Origin: an uncultured Granulosicoccaceae bacterium
GTDB taxonomy: Bacteria > Pseudomonadota > Gammaproteobacteria > Granulosicoccales > Granulosicoccaceae
Assembly (NCBI GenBank): GCA_937922675.1
Contig: CALAJN010000001.1
Span: 124,001 to 188,000 of the forward strand
Direction of reading: 5' to 3'
Length of the DNA: 64,000 nucleotides
This document shows, piece after piece, positions 21,486 to 31,465 of the stretch; positions within the stretch are counted from its first letter, which is position 1, and each line of letters begins with the position of its first letter. Position numbers and translations under genes: made by a program. Under the pieces are notes generated by a model. The model did not search any database. It was not told the origin of the DNA and was given only the letters and a program-made list of their open reading frames with translations.

Positions 21486-23011
21486 ACGCTGAAGCACTCG
21501 CCGCCGCCTCGGAAGCTGGCATGTCCTGGTTGAGCCTCGCTATCTGGTTGCCGATCCTCGGTGGTGTAGCCATCATCGTCCTCGGGGATGGCCGCTCGCG
21601 CAACCTGGCGCTCGCCATCAGCGTGCTTACGTTGCTGGTGAGCCTGCCGCTGTATTTTGGTTTTGATATCACGACTGCCTCGATGCAGTTTGTCGAGCAC
21701 ATGTCGTGGTTGCCTGATTTTGGTATCAGTTACACCCTCGGTGTGGATGGCATCTCGATGCCACTGATCGTTCTGACTACCTTGATCAACGTGGTTGTCG
21801 TGATCTCGGCCTGGGAAGTCATCAAGGATCGCCCAGCCATCTACCTGGGTGCTTTCCAGATCATGACCGGACTCATGGTCGGCGTATTCAGCGCGCTCGA
21901 TGCGATCCTTTTCTACATCTTCTTTGAAGCCACGCTGATTCCGATGTTCCTGATCATCGGTATCTGGGGCGGCCCACGCCGCGTGTACGCGACCATGAAG
22001 TTCTTTCTGTACACCTTTCTGGGTTCGGTGTTCATGCTGGTCGCCCTCATCTACCTGTATAAGGTTGGCGGCAGTTTTGCCATCCTGGACATGCACTCGC
22101 TGGCGCTGGCCGAGAAACCACAGTTCTGGATCTTCCTGGCTTTCTTCGCAGCCTTTGCCGTGAAGATACCGATGTGGCCGGTGCACACCTGGTTGCCGGA
22201 TGCACACGTTGAAGCACCGACTGCGGGCTCGGCGGTCCTTGCAGCGATCATGTTGAAGATGGGTGGCTACGGCTTTTTACGTTTCAGTTTGCCGATCGTG
22301 CCGGATGCATCGGCAGCTATGGACACGTTCATGATTGCCATCTCGCTGGTTGCGGTGGTCTACATCGGTTTTGTCGCACTCGTGCAGCGCGACATGAAGA
22401 AGCTGATCGCCTATTCATCGATCAGCCACATGGGGTTTGTCACCCTCGGCATCTTCATCGCATTTCGTCTGATCGGGCAGGGCGATGGCGCAGGCGTTGC
22501 ACTCGGGATCGAGGGTGCAATCGTGCAGATGATCAGCCATGGCTTCATCTCGGCGGCGATGTTCCTCTGCGTTGGCGTCATGTACGACCGTGTGCACAGT
22601 CGCGAGATCTCGGCCTATGGTGGTGTGATCAACACCATGCCCCTGTTCGGTGCTTTCATGGTGTTCTTTGCCATGGCCAATGCCGGCCTCCCGGGTACTT
22701 CGGGGTTTGTGGGTGAGTTCATGGTCATCCTGGCAAGTTTTCGGGCCAACTTCTGGATCGCCTTTCTTGCTGCCATAACGCTGATACTGGGAGCGGCCTA
22801 CACGCTCTGGATGGTCAAGCGGGTCATCTTCGGTGAGATCGGCAACGACAACGTAGCCGCTCTGCAGGACATCAACCGACGCGAGTTCTGGATGCTCGGG
22901 CTGCTCGCCGTCTTCGTGTTGTTGCTCGGTTTGTGGCCGGATCTCGTCGGGCGTGTGATGCACGCCACGGTCGAGAACCTGGTCTCTCACATCTCCATCT
23001 CCAAGTACTGA
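21482..23011 (+). CDS. nuoM: NADH-quinone oxidoreductase subunit M
   Basis: Antiporter-like proton-pumping subunit with about 14 helices, 509 residues. The glutamate-bearing FFEATLIPMFLIIGIWG, the VHTWLPDAHVEAPTAGS loop and the lysine-bearing RDMKKLIAYSSISHMG segment are complete. It begins within the last codons of nuoL and is followed after 11 bases by nuoN. Confidence 0.96.
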   Translation: MNAEALAAASEAGMSWLSLAIWLPILGGVAIIVLGDGRSRNLALAISVLTLLVSLPLYFGFDITTASMQFVEHMSWLPDFGISYTLGVDGISMPLIVLTTLINVVVVISAWEVIKDRPAIYLGAFQIMTGLMVGVFSALDAILFYIFFEATLIPMFLIIGIWGGPRRVYATMKFFLYTFLGSVFMLVALIYLYKVGGSFAILDMHSLALAEKPQFWIFLAFFAAFAVKIPMWPVHTWLPDAHVEAPTAGSAVLAAIMLKMGGYGFLRFSLPIVPDASAAMDTFMIAISLVAVVYIGFVALVQRDMKKLIAYSSISHMGFVTLGIFIAFRLIGQGDGAGVALGIEGAIVQMISHGFISAAMFLCVGVMYDRVHSREISAYGGVINTMPLFGAFMVFFAMANAGLPGTSGFVGEFMVILASFRANFWIAFLAAITLILGAAYTLWMVKRVIFGEIGNDNVAALQDINRREFWMLGLLAVFVLLLGLWPDLVGRVMHATVENLVSHISISKY

Positions 23012-23022
23012 GGCGCTGATTC

Positions 23023-24465
23023 GTGGATAGCTTGACTATTGCTGCGCCGGAGATCTTCCTGCTCACGGCAACCTGCATCGTCCTGGTGGTGAGCCTGTTT
23101 ACCCGTGCCGGCTCCAACGCCGTGTACTGGTTATCCCAGCTCTCCCTGATCGTTACTCTGTTTTTTGTTTGGGGTCAGACCCAAACTGATCCTGTCGTGG
23201 CCTATGTCGGTGCCTACGGTATCGATGGCATGTCATCCACGCTCAAGGTGTGGCTGTTGATCGTGGGTATCGGTGTACTTTTGTACTCTCGCGACTACGT
23301 TAGCGCGCGTCGCATTCAGCGCGGTGAGTACTTTGTGCTGGCGCTGTTTGCCATTGCCGGCATGATGATCATGGTGTCTGCCAAGCATCTTTTGACGGTC
23401 TATCTTGGCCTTGAGCTGCTGGCCTTGAGTCAGTACGCCATGGTCGCTCTGGCGCGTGATGATGGTGATGCCTCAGAGGCTGCCATGAAATATTTCGTCT
23501 TGGGCGCCCTGGCCTCAGGCATGCTCCTCTATGGCATGTCCATGATCTATGGCGCAACCGGATCGCTTGAGCTTGCCGCTATCCGTGATGCGGTGGTTGT
23601 CGGCGGTGCAGAAGGGTCGGTACCTGCACGCTTTGGTCTGACCTTCCTGATCGTGGGTATCGCGTTCAAGCTCGGTGCGGTGCCCTTTCACATGTGGGTG
23701 CCCGACGTCTACGAAGGCGCGCCGACATCGGTTGCCATGTTCATTGCAACCGCGCCCAAGATCGCTGCCTTCGCCATGCTCATACGCTTGCTGGTGGATG
23801 CGCTACCCGCCTTGAATACAGACTGGCAAGCGATGCTTGCAATTCTTGCCGCCTTGTCGATGATCGTGGGCAACCTGGTGGCCATTGCGCAGACCAACAT
23901 CAAACGCATGCTCGCCTATTCGACCATCAGCAATGTTGGCTTTCTCTTGTTGGGCATCGTGGGTGCCACACCGGCGGGCTATAGCGCTGCGATGTTCTAT
24001 GCCATCACGTACTCGTTCACAACGCTTGCAGCCTTCGGAGTGCTCATTGCCCTGTCACGTGGCACACGTGAGGACGGAAGCCCGTTTGAGGCAGTGATGA
24101 TTGATGATCTTGCGGGTCTGGCCAAGCGCAATTCCCTGCTTGCGGGTGTGATGTTGCTCGCGATGATCTCGCTGGCCGGCGTCCCGCCGATGGTGGGTTT
24201 CTACGCCAAGCTTGCGGTCCTGCGTGCCGCTGTTGATGCAGGTTTCACCTGGTTGGCGCTGATAGGCGTTGCGATGTCGGTGGCCGGTGCCTTCTACTAC
24301 CTGCGTGTCATCAAACTGATGTTCTTTGATGAGCCGCTTGTCACCAGCGAAGTGACGCCGGCGGGCGATGTGAGTGCAGGGCTTGCCGTGAATGGACTCG
24401 CCGTGCTCCTGCTCGGCATCTTTCCCTCGGTGATTATGGCCGCGTGCATTGCAGCCTTTGCCTGA
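23023..24465 (+). CDS. nuoN: NADH-quinone oxidoreductase subunit N
   Basis: Antiporter-like proton-pumping subunit nearest the peripheral arm, 480 residues with about 14 helices and a GTG start. The GLELLALSQYAMVAL segment with its glutamate, FHMWVPDVYEGAPTSV and the lysine-bearing TNIKRMLAYSTISNVGF are present. It is the last gene of the operon. A short GC-rich hairpin (24472-24488) follows but has no T run, so I do not call it a terminator. Confidence 0.96.
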   Translation: MDSLTIAAPEIFLLTATCIVLVVSLFTRAGSNAVYWLSQLSLIVTLFFVWGQTQTDPVVAYVGAYGIDGMSSTLKVWLLIVGIGVLLYSRDYVSARRIQRGEYFVLALFAIAGMMIMVSAKHLLTVYLGLELLALSQYAMVALARDDGDASEAAMKYFVLGALASGMLLYGMSMIYGATGSLELAAIRDAVVVGGAEGSVPARFGLTFLIVGIAFKLGAVPFHMWVPDVYEGAPTSVAMFIATAPKIAAFAMLIRLLVDALPALNTDWQAMLAILAALSMIVGNLVAIAQTNIKRMLAYSTISNVGFLLLGIVGATPAGYSAAMFYAITYSFTTLAAFGVLIALSRGTREDGSPFEAVMIDDLAGLAKRNSLLAGVMLLAMISLAGVPPMVGFYAKLAVLRAAVDAGFTWLALIGVAMSVAGAFYYLRVIKLMFFDEPLVTSEVTPAGDVSAGLAVNGLAVLLLGIFPSVIMAACIAAFA

Positions 24466-24522
24466 TGTCTGCGCCTACCGCGCAGGCGTGGCCAATGACC
24501 TGGTCAGTGACTCGATCAATGA

Positions 24523-25734
24523 CTAGTCCTCGTCTGTCTGCTTGAAGTGTCTGCTGGCGCGGCGGGTCATTGTCCAGACGCAAAAGGCGATCACTGGCAC
24601 CGACATCGCGATCACCAGCTTGCTGTTGACGATCGTCTGGGGCACGGCATTCAGTACGTAGGCAAGCAGCCCGACCGCGTAGTAGGTTATCGCTGCGGTC
24701 GAGAGGCCCTCTACGGCCTGGGACAGTTGCACTTGCTGGCGTGCCCGACGTTCCATGCTGCGCAGCAGTGACTGATTCTGTTGTTGCGCTATGAGATCCA
24801 GACGGGTACGGGCCAGCGCCATTGAAGAGTGCACATTGGTCGAGAGTTCATTGAGGCGACGCTCAAAGGCGTTGATCGTCTTGATCGCGGGCGTCAGCCT
24901 GAAGTCAATGAAGCTCTCAAGCGTTTGCAGTTGTCCAATTGGTGTCTCGTCAAGACGCGCCAGGCGTGCCTGTACCAGATCGTAGTAAGCACGGCTGGCA
25001 GCCAGTCTGAAGCGCACAGTCTCTTGTAGAGCACCCACTTCAGACAAGATCCCCGAGAGCGAACTGATGTTGCTGCCGAGATCGCCGTCATCGCTGCGCG
25101 ACAGCTGTTGCGTTGCCCTGACCGCGGAGTATTCAAGCTTTTGCAGTTGTGGTGTGGACTCGCGCACCAAGGGGAGGCTCAGCAAGGCCGCCATGCGGTA
25201 GGTGTCGAGATCCAGAATCTGTTTGGCCAGCCGGCCGCGCGCCGTTCCATCTGTAAAAGGCCCGGAAAGCAGATACTCGATCATGCCGTTGTCACGCACT
25301 CTGAGGTCGGTTTCGATCCTGACGCCTTGGCTCGATGTCTTGCCCGGGTATACGATTGAACCCACACTGTGCTGATGGCCTGGTTCGCGCTCGTCTGGTG
25401 TGATGATGATGCGCACACCGGTCAATAGCTCTCCAGGGCAGGCCGAGACCACATCACAGATGTGCGGTGCCGGACCGGCATCTCCGCAGTATGTGAGCGC
25501 TACAAATTCGGTGTGGTGCTCGACCCGCAACAGACCGCCATCCAGATCGACGACTTGATGGCGTTTTTCCGGTGTGATCTGCTCTGGCCAGGTTTCGTCC
25601 TTGTAGGCGCGCGTCAGCACCCAGTGCCATACCTCAGAGCGCTCGGCGGCAATGATCAGCGGTGGCCGCGCGTGCACTTCATCCTGCATTGCCTTGCGAT
25701 GCGGATGTTCTGGAAACTGAGGCTGCGTATTCAT
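24523..25734 (-). CDS. DUF3422 family membrane protein
   Basis: 403 residues of the DUF3422 family. The N-terminal signature HPHRKAMQDEVHARPP is clear. The middle contains long helices with many glutamines and arginines (about 225-345), likely coiled coil. Two hydrophobic segments near the C-terminus (about 347-367 and 371-390) suggest membrane anchoring with a short cytoplasmic tail. Function unknown. It converges on nuoN with 57 bases between the stops and is not part of the nuo operon. Confidence 0.85.
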   Translation of the reverse strand: MNTQPQFPEHPHRKAMQDEVHARPPLIIAAERSEVWHWVLTRAYKDETWPEQITPEKRHQVVDLDGGLLRVEHHTEFVALTYCGDAGPAPHICDVVSACPGELLTGVRIIITPDEREPGHQHSVGSIVYPGKTSSQGVRIETDLRVRDNGMIEYLLSGPFTDGTARGRLAKQILDLDTYRMAALLSLPLVRESTPQLQKLEYSAVRATQQLSRSDDGDLGSNISSLSGILSEVGALQETVRFRLAASRAYYDLVQARLARLDETPIGQLQTLESFIDFRLTPAIKTINAFERRLNELSTNVHSSMALARTRLDLIAQQQNQSLLRSMERRARQQVQLSQAVEGLSTAAITYYAVGLLAYVLNAVPQTIVNSKLVIAMSVPVIAFCVWTMTRRASRHFKQTDED

Positions 25735-25914
25735 TGCGTAGCCAGCTATAGACCGGTTGAGGCTGCGCTATCTACTGTATACCAATCCCGCGGAGCGCCG
25801 CGTGCCGTGTAGGGCGCAGCAAAGGCGGTCGGCATTGCGATATATCAAGCCTCTGCGTCCATCGTTTGCTTTAGTATCGGATGACGCACAGACCAGGGCG
25901 ACAGGAGGTATTCG

Positions 25915-26568
25915 ATGAGTTTACGAATCAACGGCACGGTTCCGGATTTCTCTGCTGAGACTGATCTCGGCACAATCAAGTTTCACGATTGGATCGGCGA
26001 CAGCTGGGCGATCTTGTTCTCGCATCCCAAGGACTTCACGCCGGTTTGCACTACCGAGTTCGGTGCAGTTGCTCAGCTGGCCGAAGAGTGGCAGAAGCGC
26101 AATACCAAGGTCATCGGCGTTTCTGTCGACAGTGCCGAGCAGCACAAGGGCTGGAAGACAGATATCGAGTCCTTTTCGAAGGCGACGGCGGGCTTCCCGA
26201 TTATTGCTGACGAGGGCCTTGAGGTATCCAAGCTCTTTGACATGCTGCCGGCTGAGGCCTACTTGCCTGATGGCCGAACACCCGCCGACAGTGCCACGGT
26301 ACGTTCGGTATTTATCATCGGTCCTGACAAGCAGCTGAAACTCAGCATGACCTACCCGATGACAGTTGGCAGAAACTTTGCCGAAGTGCTGCGCGCTCTC
26401 GATGCATTGCAAACCACGGCAGCCAAGGGTGTGGCAACTCCTGCCAATTGGCAGACTGGCGAGGATGTCATCATTCCCCCGACAGTGAATGATGATGATG
26501 CCAAGGCAAAGTTTGGTTCATTCAATGCGGTATTTCCCTACTTGCGCTTTACCCAGGTACCTGATTGA
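25915..26568 (+). CDS. 1-Cys peroxiredoxin (Prx6 type)
   Basis: Thiol peroxidase that reduces hydrogen peroxide and organic hydroperoxides. The active site HPKDFTPVCTTE contains C45, the only cysteine in the 217-residue protein, so no resolving cysteine exists and an external thiol must reduce it. The catalytic arginine lies in RSVFIIGPDK and the long C-terminal domain is of Prx6 type. The AGGAGG at 25903-25908 is an ideal ribosome-binding site, six bases before the ATG. It converges on hrpB with an 18-base gap. Confidence 0.94.
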   Translation: MSLRINGTVPDFSAETDLGTIKFHDWIGDSWAILFSHPKDFTPVCTTEFGAVAQLAEEWQKRNTKVIGVSVDSAEQHKGWKTDIESFSKATAGFPIIADEGLEVSKLFDMLPAEAYLPDGRTPADSATVRSVFIIGPDKQLKLSMTYPMTVGRNFAEVLRALDALQTTAAKGVATPANWQTGEDVIIPPTVNDDDAKAKFGSFNAVFPYLRFTQVPD

Positions 26569-26586
26569 CGCTCTCAGACTGAGCGC

Positions 26587-29091
26587 TCATCGCCCCTTGG
26601 TGCGTGTGGTCGCCTGCGCGTTCATTGGATCATCAGGCCACACATGCTTGGGGTAGCGCCCGGCCATCTCCTTTTTGACCTCGGGGTAGCTGTTGTTCCA
26701 GAAGCCTTTCAAGTCGGTGGTCACTTGCACCGGCCGCCGGGCAGGGGACAATAGCTCTACCTTGAGGATGATCTGAGCGTTGGCGATACTGGGATTTTCA
26801 ATACATCCGAGCATCTCCTGCAGTCTGACAGAGAGCTTGGGTACATCGGTGTTGACGTAGCTCAAGGCGATATTTGATCCGCTGGGCACCTGATAGCGCA
26901 CCGGTAGGTATTCATCGAGCAGCTTCTGTTGTGCATAGTCGAGCATGCTGTGCAGGATCTTGTGCATGTTCAGCTGATGCAAGGACTTGAGTGAGCTGAT
27001 GCCAACGAGCCAAGGCAAGAGCCAGGTGTCCAACGTGTCTGTCAAGGTTTGATCATCCACGTGTGGCCAGCGGGTCTGTTGCGCTGGTAGTTTCAGTGTG
27101 TGCATCCGCTGAACGCGCGCCTGCCACTCGCGCGTTTCATCAGTCCAGGGCAGGCACTTCAGTCCGGTTTGCTTGATACCTGCGAGCAGGACCGCAGATC
27201 GTTGTTCATCAGAGATCTCGTGCAAGGTTTCTGCGCTGACAACAAATCGCCCGAGAGTGAATTGGCGCTCGGCTGTAACCCGCTGCTCCTTGTCGTTCCA
27301 TGTCACCCGCTCAACCGTCTTGAACTGTTCGGGCGAGTACACTTCCAGATCCTTGATATTCAATTCAATGGCCCGGAACACCCGTAGCTGTTTTCCGGTA
27401 CCACCCATTTCCAACACCACCAACCACTCGGCATGTGCAAGCGCATCGTCGGTATCGATGCAAACACCGGCACCGCACGCAAGGCGAAAAGCGCCACGTT
27501 CTGCCCCGCGCCCTGAACGAGCTTGCGCAATCCAGTCCGGGTAGGCCTGAGCGAGCAAGATCGCTGCAGGTATCTGCTGCGACAGAGCGTCCGATGGCGG
27601 CAGCGCTTGTGTAAGCTGGCCAAGCTTGCGCTGTTGTGTCTTTGACAAGCGATCTTCCAGTACTGGCTCGAGGTCAATCGTTGCACTGCGTCGCCCAGGC
27701 TCATCGAGCACGGCAGCGAGGCGACAGGCCTGCGCAATGGCTCCGTGTTCCTGCGCCCAGGCCAACATGTTTCCAAGACGCGGATGAACCGGCAGCGCTG
27801 CTACTCGCCTGCCACGCTGGGTCAGCTGCCCGTCCTGCCAAAGCCCGAGATGTGTCAGCAAATCCTGTGCTCTTGCAACACTGGCAGTCGGCGGTGTGTC
27901 CAGCCAGTCCAGATCGTCGGGGCTCGTTGCACCCCAAAGAGCGAGTTCAAGAACAAGGGGGGCAAGATCTGCGCGAAGTATTTCAGGCTGCCAATGTCGG
28001 GCACGTTGCGAGTGCGCGGTGGCATCCCACAGCCTGTAGCAGTGACCGGCTGAAGTGCGCCCAGCGCGCCCGGCGCGTTGTGTGGCGCTTGCCTGACTTG
28101 ACATGACCGTTTCCAGGCGCTGGGCACCGGTTGCGGTATCAATCGCGCCGCGCCGCTCCAGACCTGAATCCACCACGATGGTAACACCGTCAATGGTCAC
28201 CGAAGTTTCAGCAAGACTGGTTGACAGGATCACGCGGCGCACTTGTGGTGATGCAGGCCCTGTTGCCTTCTTTTGATCTGCAAGGCTGACACCGCTGTGC
28301 AATCTGTGCAGCTCGATGGCATCGCTCAATCGAGGCTCAAGCAAGCGTGCGCTGCGATTGATTTCTGCTACGCCAGGCAGAAACACGAGCACATCGCCCT
28401 CGTGTTGATCGAGTGCCTTGAGGGTAGTGGATACAATCTGTTGTTCGAGCGCCCCTGTGGGTTTACCTTCCCAGTAGGTATCCACCGGATGCTGGCGTAC
28501 AGCGCACTGAAACTGCACCACGTTATTCATCCGTGTGCTCAGTGGAGTTGCGTCCAACGTAGCCGACATTAACAACAAGCGAAGATCGTCGCGTAGAGCC
28601 TGTTGCACCTCAAGATACAGTGCCAAGCCGAGATCGGCATGCAGGCTACGCTCGTGAAACTCATCGAAGATCACCAGCCCAACACCCTCCAGAGCCGGGT
28701 CGTGCTGCAGCATGCGAGTTAGCACACCTTCGGTAACAACGGTCAATTGAGTGTCGGCTGATACCCGTGTATCGGAGCGCATGCGTAGACCAATTCGCTG
28801 ACCTATCGGTTCGCCGAGATGGGCAGCAAGCCGTGATGCAACCGCACGAGCTGCGAGGCGACGAGGTTCGAGAAGAATGATGTTGGCGTTGCCTGAGTTC
28901 GTGTTGCCCGAGCTGGCATGAAGCAGTGCCAGCGGCAAGCCCGTGCTCTTGCCGGCACCAGGTTCTGCACACAGCAGTACATCGTGGTGGCTCACAGTCT
29001 CGGCCACATCAGCTGCCAACGACATGACAGGCAAGGTCCTGACAGAGCGGGGTAGAGAAGCGATGAGATCGAGTTCGGAGGTCAATGTCAT
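26587..29091 (-). CDS. hrpB: ATP-dependent helicase HrpB
   Basis: DEAH-type RNA helicase-like protein of 834 residues; the cellular role of HrpB is poorly defined. Visible motifs in order: Walker A EPGAGKST, the DEFH box in IFDEFHERSLHADLG, SAT in LLMSATLD, motif V in STSLAETSVTIDGV and motif VI QRAGRAGRT. The C-terminal HrpB-specific domain reaches the family's usual ending with NNSYPEVKKEMAGRYPKHVWP. The ATG at 29091 is the first in frame. The upstream 200 bases form a divergent promoter region with the next gene. Confidence 0.95.
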   Translation of the reverse strand: MTLTSELDLIASLPRSVRTLPVMSLAADVAETVSHHDVLLCAEPGAGKSTGLPLALLHASSGNTNSGNANIILLEPRRLAARAVASRLAAHLGEPIGQRIGLRMRSDTRVSADTQLTVVTEGVLTRMLQHDPALEGVGLVIFDEFHERSLHADLGLALYLEVQQALRDDLRLLLMSATLDATPLSTRMNNVVQFQCAVRQHPVDTYWEGKPTGALEQQIVSTTLKALDQHEGDVLVFLPGVAEINRSARLLEPRLSDAIELHRLHSGVSLADQKKATGPASPQVRRVILSTSLAETSVTIDGVTIVVDSGLERRGAIDTATGAQRLETVMSSQASATQRAGRAGRTSAGHCYRLWDATAHSQRARHWQPEILRADLAPLVLELALWGATSPDDLDWLDTPPTASVARAQDLLTHLGLWQDGQLTQRGRRVAALPVHPRLGNMLAWAQEHGAIAQACRLAAVLDEPGRRSATIDLEPVLEDRLSKTQQRKLGQLTQALPPSDALSQQIPAAILLAQAYPDWIAQARSGRGAERGAFRLACGAGVCIDTDDALAHAEWLVVLEMGGTGKQLRVFRAIELNIKDLEVYSPEQFKTVERVTWNDKEQRVTAERQFTLGRFVVSAETLHEISDEQRSAVLLAGIKQTGLKCLPWTDETREWQARVQRMHTLKLPAQQTRWPHVDDQTLTDTLDTWLLPWLVGISSLKSLHQLNMHKILHSMLDYAQQKLLDEYLPVRYQVPSGSNIALSYVNTDVPKLSVRLQEMLGCIENPSIANAQIILKVELLSPARRPVQVTTDLKGFWNNSYPEVKKEMAGRYPKHVWPDDPMNAQATTRTKGR

Positions 29092-29306
29092 TCAGTCTTG
29101 TGTGCAGGCTTGTGGTAACGCCTGCCGAACGTGAATCACGTCATATTTATACGAAATGCTCGAGGTTACCCGAAGCCAACAGGTAGCGGATCAATGAATT
29201 GGCAAGGTCTCTGCTCGACGGCCTATGGGCGAGGCTCGTCCGTGCTGGATGCGTTTCAGGGCGAATCCAGGCACATCAGAACAACTTGATACGGACCGTG
29301 AATTCG

Positions 29307-31373
29307 ATGATACCGACCGATAGAGCAACCAGGAAGCGGTGCGGCGCCTGCGATCTGAACACGAGTGCCAGCAGTCATGGCGCAAGGCCTCGATCAATTC
29401 GGCGCCCGAGCCGGCTCAATTGCGTTTTGACCGTGTCAATTCTGGCGATCCTCCCCTCACCTTCAGCCCTGGCCGATAACACCAACGGTGTGACTGTCCG
29501 AGATGGCGCTGTGAACCCCTCCGCGCCTGCGGTCCCGACGGTAAACAGAAGACAGACAGCGGACACCACACCCACGATATCGGGTGAGGCGAACATTGGT
29601 GAAGGGGATACGCTGACGGTTGAGCTCGACAATACGTATTACACGGCAGGCTACTCCGCTCTCGTTCTCAATGAGAACGGCACCTGGGAGTTGACGGTTG
29701 ACTCTGACTCGCCGCTCACGCCAGGGACCTACGACGTGGTCGTCACAGTCACTGACGCTCTAGGCAACCAGTCTGTCGACATGACCACAGAAGATCTGAT
29801 TATCGATCTGACGCTACCGCCTGCTCCCACGGTGGCCTCACAGACGACCGACAACACCGCCCCTACCGTGACCGGTACAGCCGAGCTGGGCGCGGGCATC
29901 AGCTTGACCGTTGAGGTGGACGGTGCGGTCTATGGCGACGGTGAAGGCGAGCTGGCAACTCACCCCGACGGCAGCTGGACGCTTGAGATACCCACTGCTC
30001 TGGAAGTGGGTATCTACGATGTCACGGCAACGGTCAGTGATACGAACGATAACGCTGTTACCGATGGCACTGTGAGCGAATTGACCATTGTTGCCCCGGA
30101 CCTTGATATCGACGGCGAGGTAGTTGCCGAGGAAGGCACGCCATTCCCTCAGTTGTCTGGCAGAACAAACGCAGCTGATGGTAGTGCTGTCATCGTCCGT
30201 GATGAGCAAGGCAACACGGTGTGTCGCGTTGTGGTCAACGCGGGTGCCTGGAGCTGTGCACCTGAGCAACCCTTGAGAGAGGGTTCACAGCGGCTACTGG
30301 CTACAATCACCGATGACAACGGCGGCTCGGCGAGTGCGTCTATTGATGTAGAGGTGCTACCCGCGCCGGGCGCTGACTTTGACGGTGATGGGGTGGCAGA
30401 TGCTGTAGATCTCGATGACGACAATGACGGTATTCCGGATACTGTTGAAGGCGCCCGCGATACCGACGAGGATGGACAGCCAGACTCGCTCGATCTCGAT
30501 AGTGACAACGACGGCATCGCCGATATCGTAGAAGGACAGGGCGAGGATGCAGACCATGACTTTCGCGTTGACGACTTTGTTGACGCAAACGCCAACGGCC
30601 TGTCAGATGAACTGGAGGTATTGCCGCTTGAACGGGTGGATAGCGACGGTGATCGAGTCGCTGACTTGCGTGATCTTGATTCAGACAATGACGGTTTGAC
30701 AGATCTTTTGGAGAGTGGCGGTATTGATGATGACAATGATGGTCGCGTCGATGGATTTACCGATGCAGATACTGATGGGGCCGATGACGCTCGCCAGATG
30801 GCCGGTCCGTCAGGTCGAGATACCGACGGTGATGGGATCGTCAATCGACTGGATCTGGATTCGGATAACGATGGTTTGACCGATGCTGCCGAATCCGGTG
30901 CGATCACGGATATCAATGACGGCATCACCGACCCGATGCGCGATGGGGACGGTGATGGAATACCTGACAGCGTTGATGTCGACCTGACAGCGGGTGTCGA
31001 TGTGGATATGGACGGTATCGATGATCAATTCGATGCAAGCGTACTGTTGGGTGACGACACCGATACAGACGGCATCATCGACAGTGCAGATCCTGATGCC
31101 AATGGCGACGGATTCGCCGATGACCCCAACAATGTGCTTGGCTCAGGTGGGTCGCTGCCTGATCAGAACAACAATGGCGTGGCTGATGTACTCGAAGGAC
31201 AGGGCGGCATCCTGCGCTCCGGTCTGGACGGCTATGCCGGGTGCTCAACGGGTGGGCCGGTCGGTGACAACAAGGCCACTGATCCACTGTTAGCCTTGTT
31301 GGGTGTGACAGCGCTGATAGGTTTTTTCGGGCGACGACGAACGAGCAGACAGGTCGCACGTCGCCGGCGCTAA
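29307..31373 (+). CDS. Secreted Ig-like/calcium-repeat protein with C-terminal sorting signal
   Basis: Large surface or secreted protein of about 688 residues. A hydrophobic export segment (RLNCVLTVSILAIL) ends near SALADN. Two Ig-like domains (roughly 60-240) with TPTISGEA and APTVTGTAEL starts follow, then a third region. The second half holds many acidic calcium-binding repeats of thrombospondin type 3 style (DFDGDGVADAVD, DLDSDNDGLTD). The end has a GC motif (YAGCSTGG), a hydrophobic helix DPLLALLGVTALIGFF and a GRRR cluster, a tripartite sorting signal resembling MYXO- or JDVT-CTERM types. The start is uncertain: ATG 29307 was taken, but TTG at 29199 is also open, and both give an unusually long region before the hydrophobic core. 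Confidence 0.75.
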   Translation: MIPTDRATRKRCGACDLNTSASSHGARPRSIRRPSRLNCVLTVSILAILPSPSALADNTNGVTVRDGAVNPSAPAVPTVNRRQTADTTPTISGEANIGEGDTLTVELDNTYYTAGYSALVLNENGTWELTVDSDSPLTPGTYDVVVTVTDALGNQSVDMTTEDLIIDLTLPPAPTVASQTTDNTAPTVTGTAELGAGISLTVEVDGAVYGDGEGELATHPDGSWTLEIPTALEVGIYDVTATVSDTNDNAVTDGTVSELTIVAPDLDIDGEVVAEEGTPFPQLSGRTNAADGSAVIVRDEQGNTVCRVVVNAGAWSCAPEQPLREGSQRLLATITDDNGGSASASIDVEVLPAPGADFDGDGVADAVDLDDDNDGIPDTVEGARDTDEDGQPDSLDLDSDNDGIADIVEGQGEDADHDFRVDDFVDANANGLSDELEVLPLERVDSDGDRVADLRDLDSDNDGLTDLLESGGIDDDNDGRVDGFTDADTDGADDARQMAGPSGRDTDGDGIVNRLDLDSDNDGLTDAAESGAITDINDGITDPMRDGDGDGIPDSVDVDLTAGVDVDMDGIDDQFDASVLLGDDTDTDGIIDSADPDANGDGFADDPNNVLGSGGSLPDQNNNGVADVLEGQGGILRSGLDGYAGCSTGGPVGDNKATDPLLALLGVTALIGFFGRRRTSRQVARRRR

Positions 31374-31465
31374 AAACGCTTTCGCGTGCTGCCGGCTATG
31401 TTCACGGGTCAACACACCAGACCCGGCTCAAGGTATCGTGTGTTGTCCTCACGATAAACGCTTGC

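Noticed and set aside
24472-24488. Hairpin after nuoN as a terminator
   Set aside because: The stem is only five bases and no T run follows.
29130-29140. CGTGA-A-TCACG palindrome between hrpB and the calcium-repeat protein
   Set aside because: Short, single copy, and without a clear promoter next to it.
30149-30928. Serine-rich open frame opposite the calcium-repeat protein
   Set aside because: Its composition is the complement of the DxDxDG repeats, so it is a shadow of that gene.
31405-31425. CGGGTC/GACCCG hairpin after the calcium-repeat protein gene
   Set aside because: Six-base stem with a nine-base loop and no T run; could be chance.
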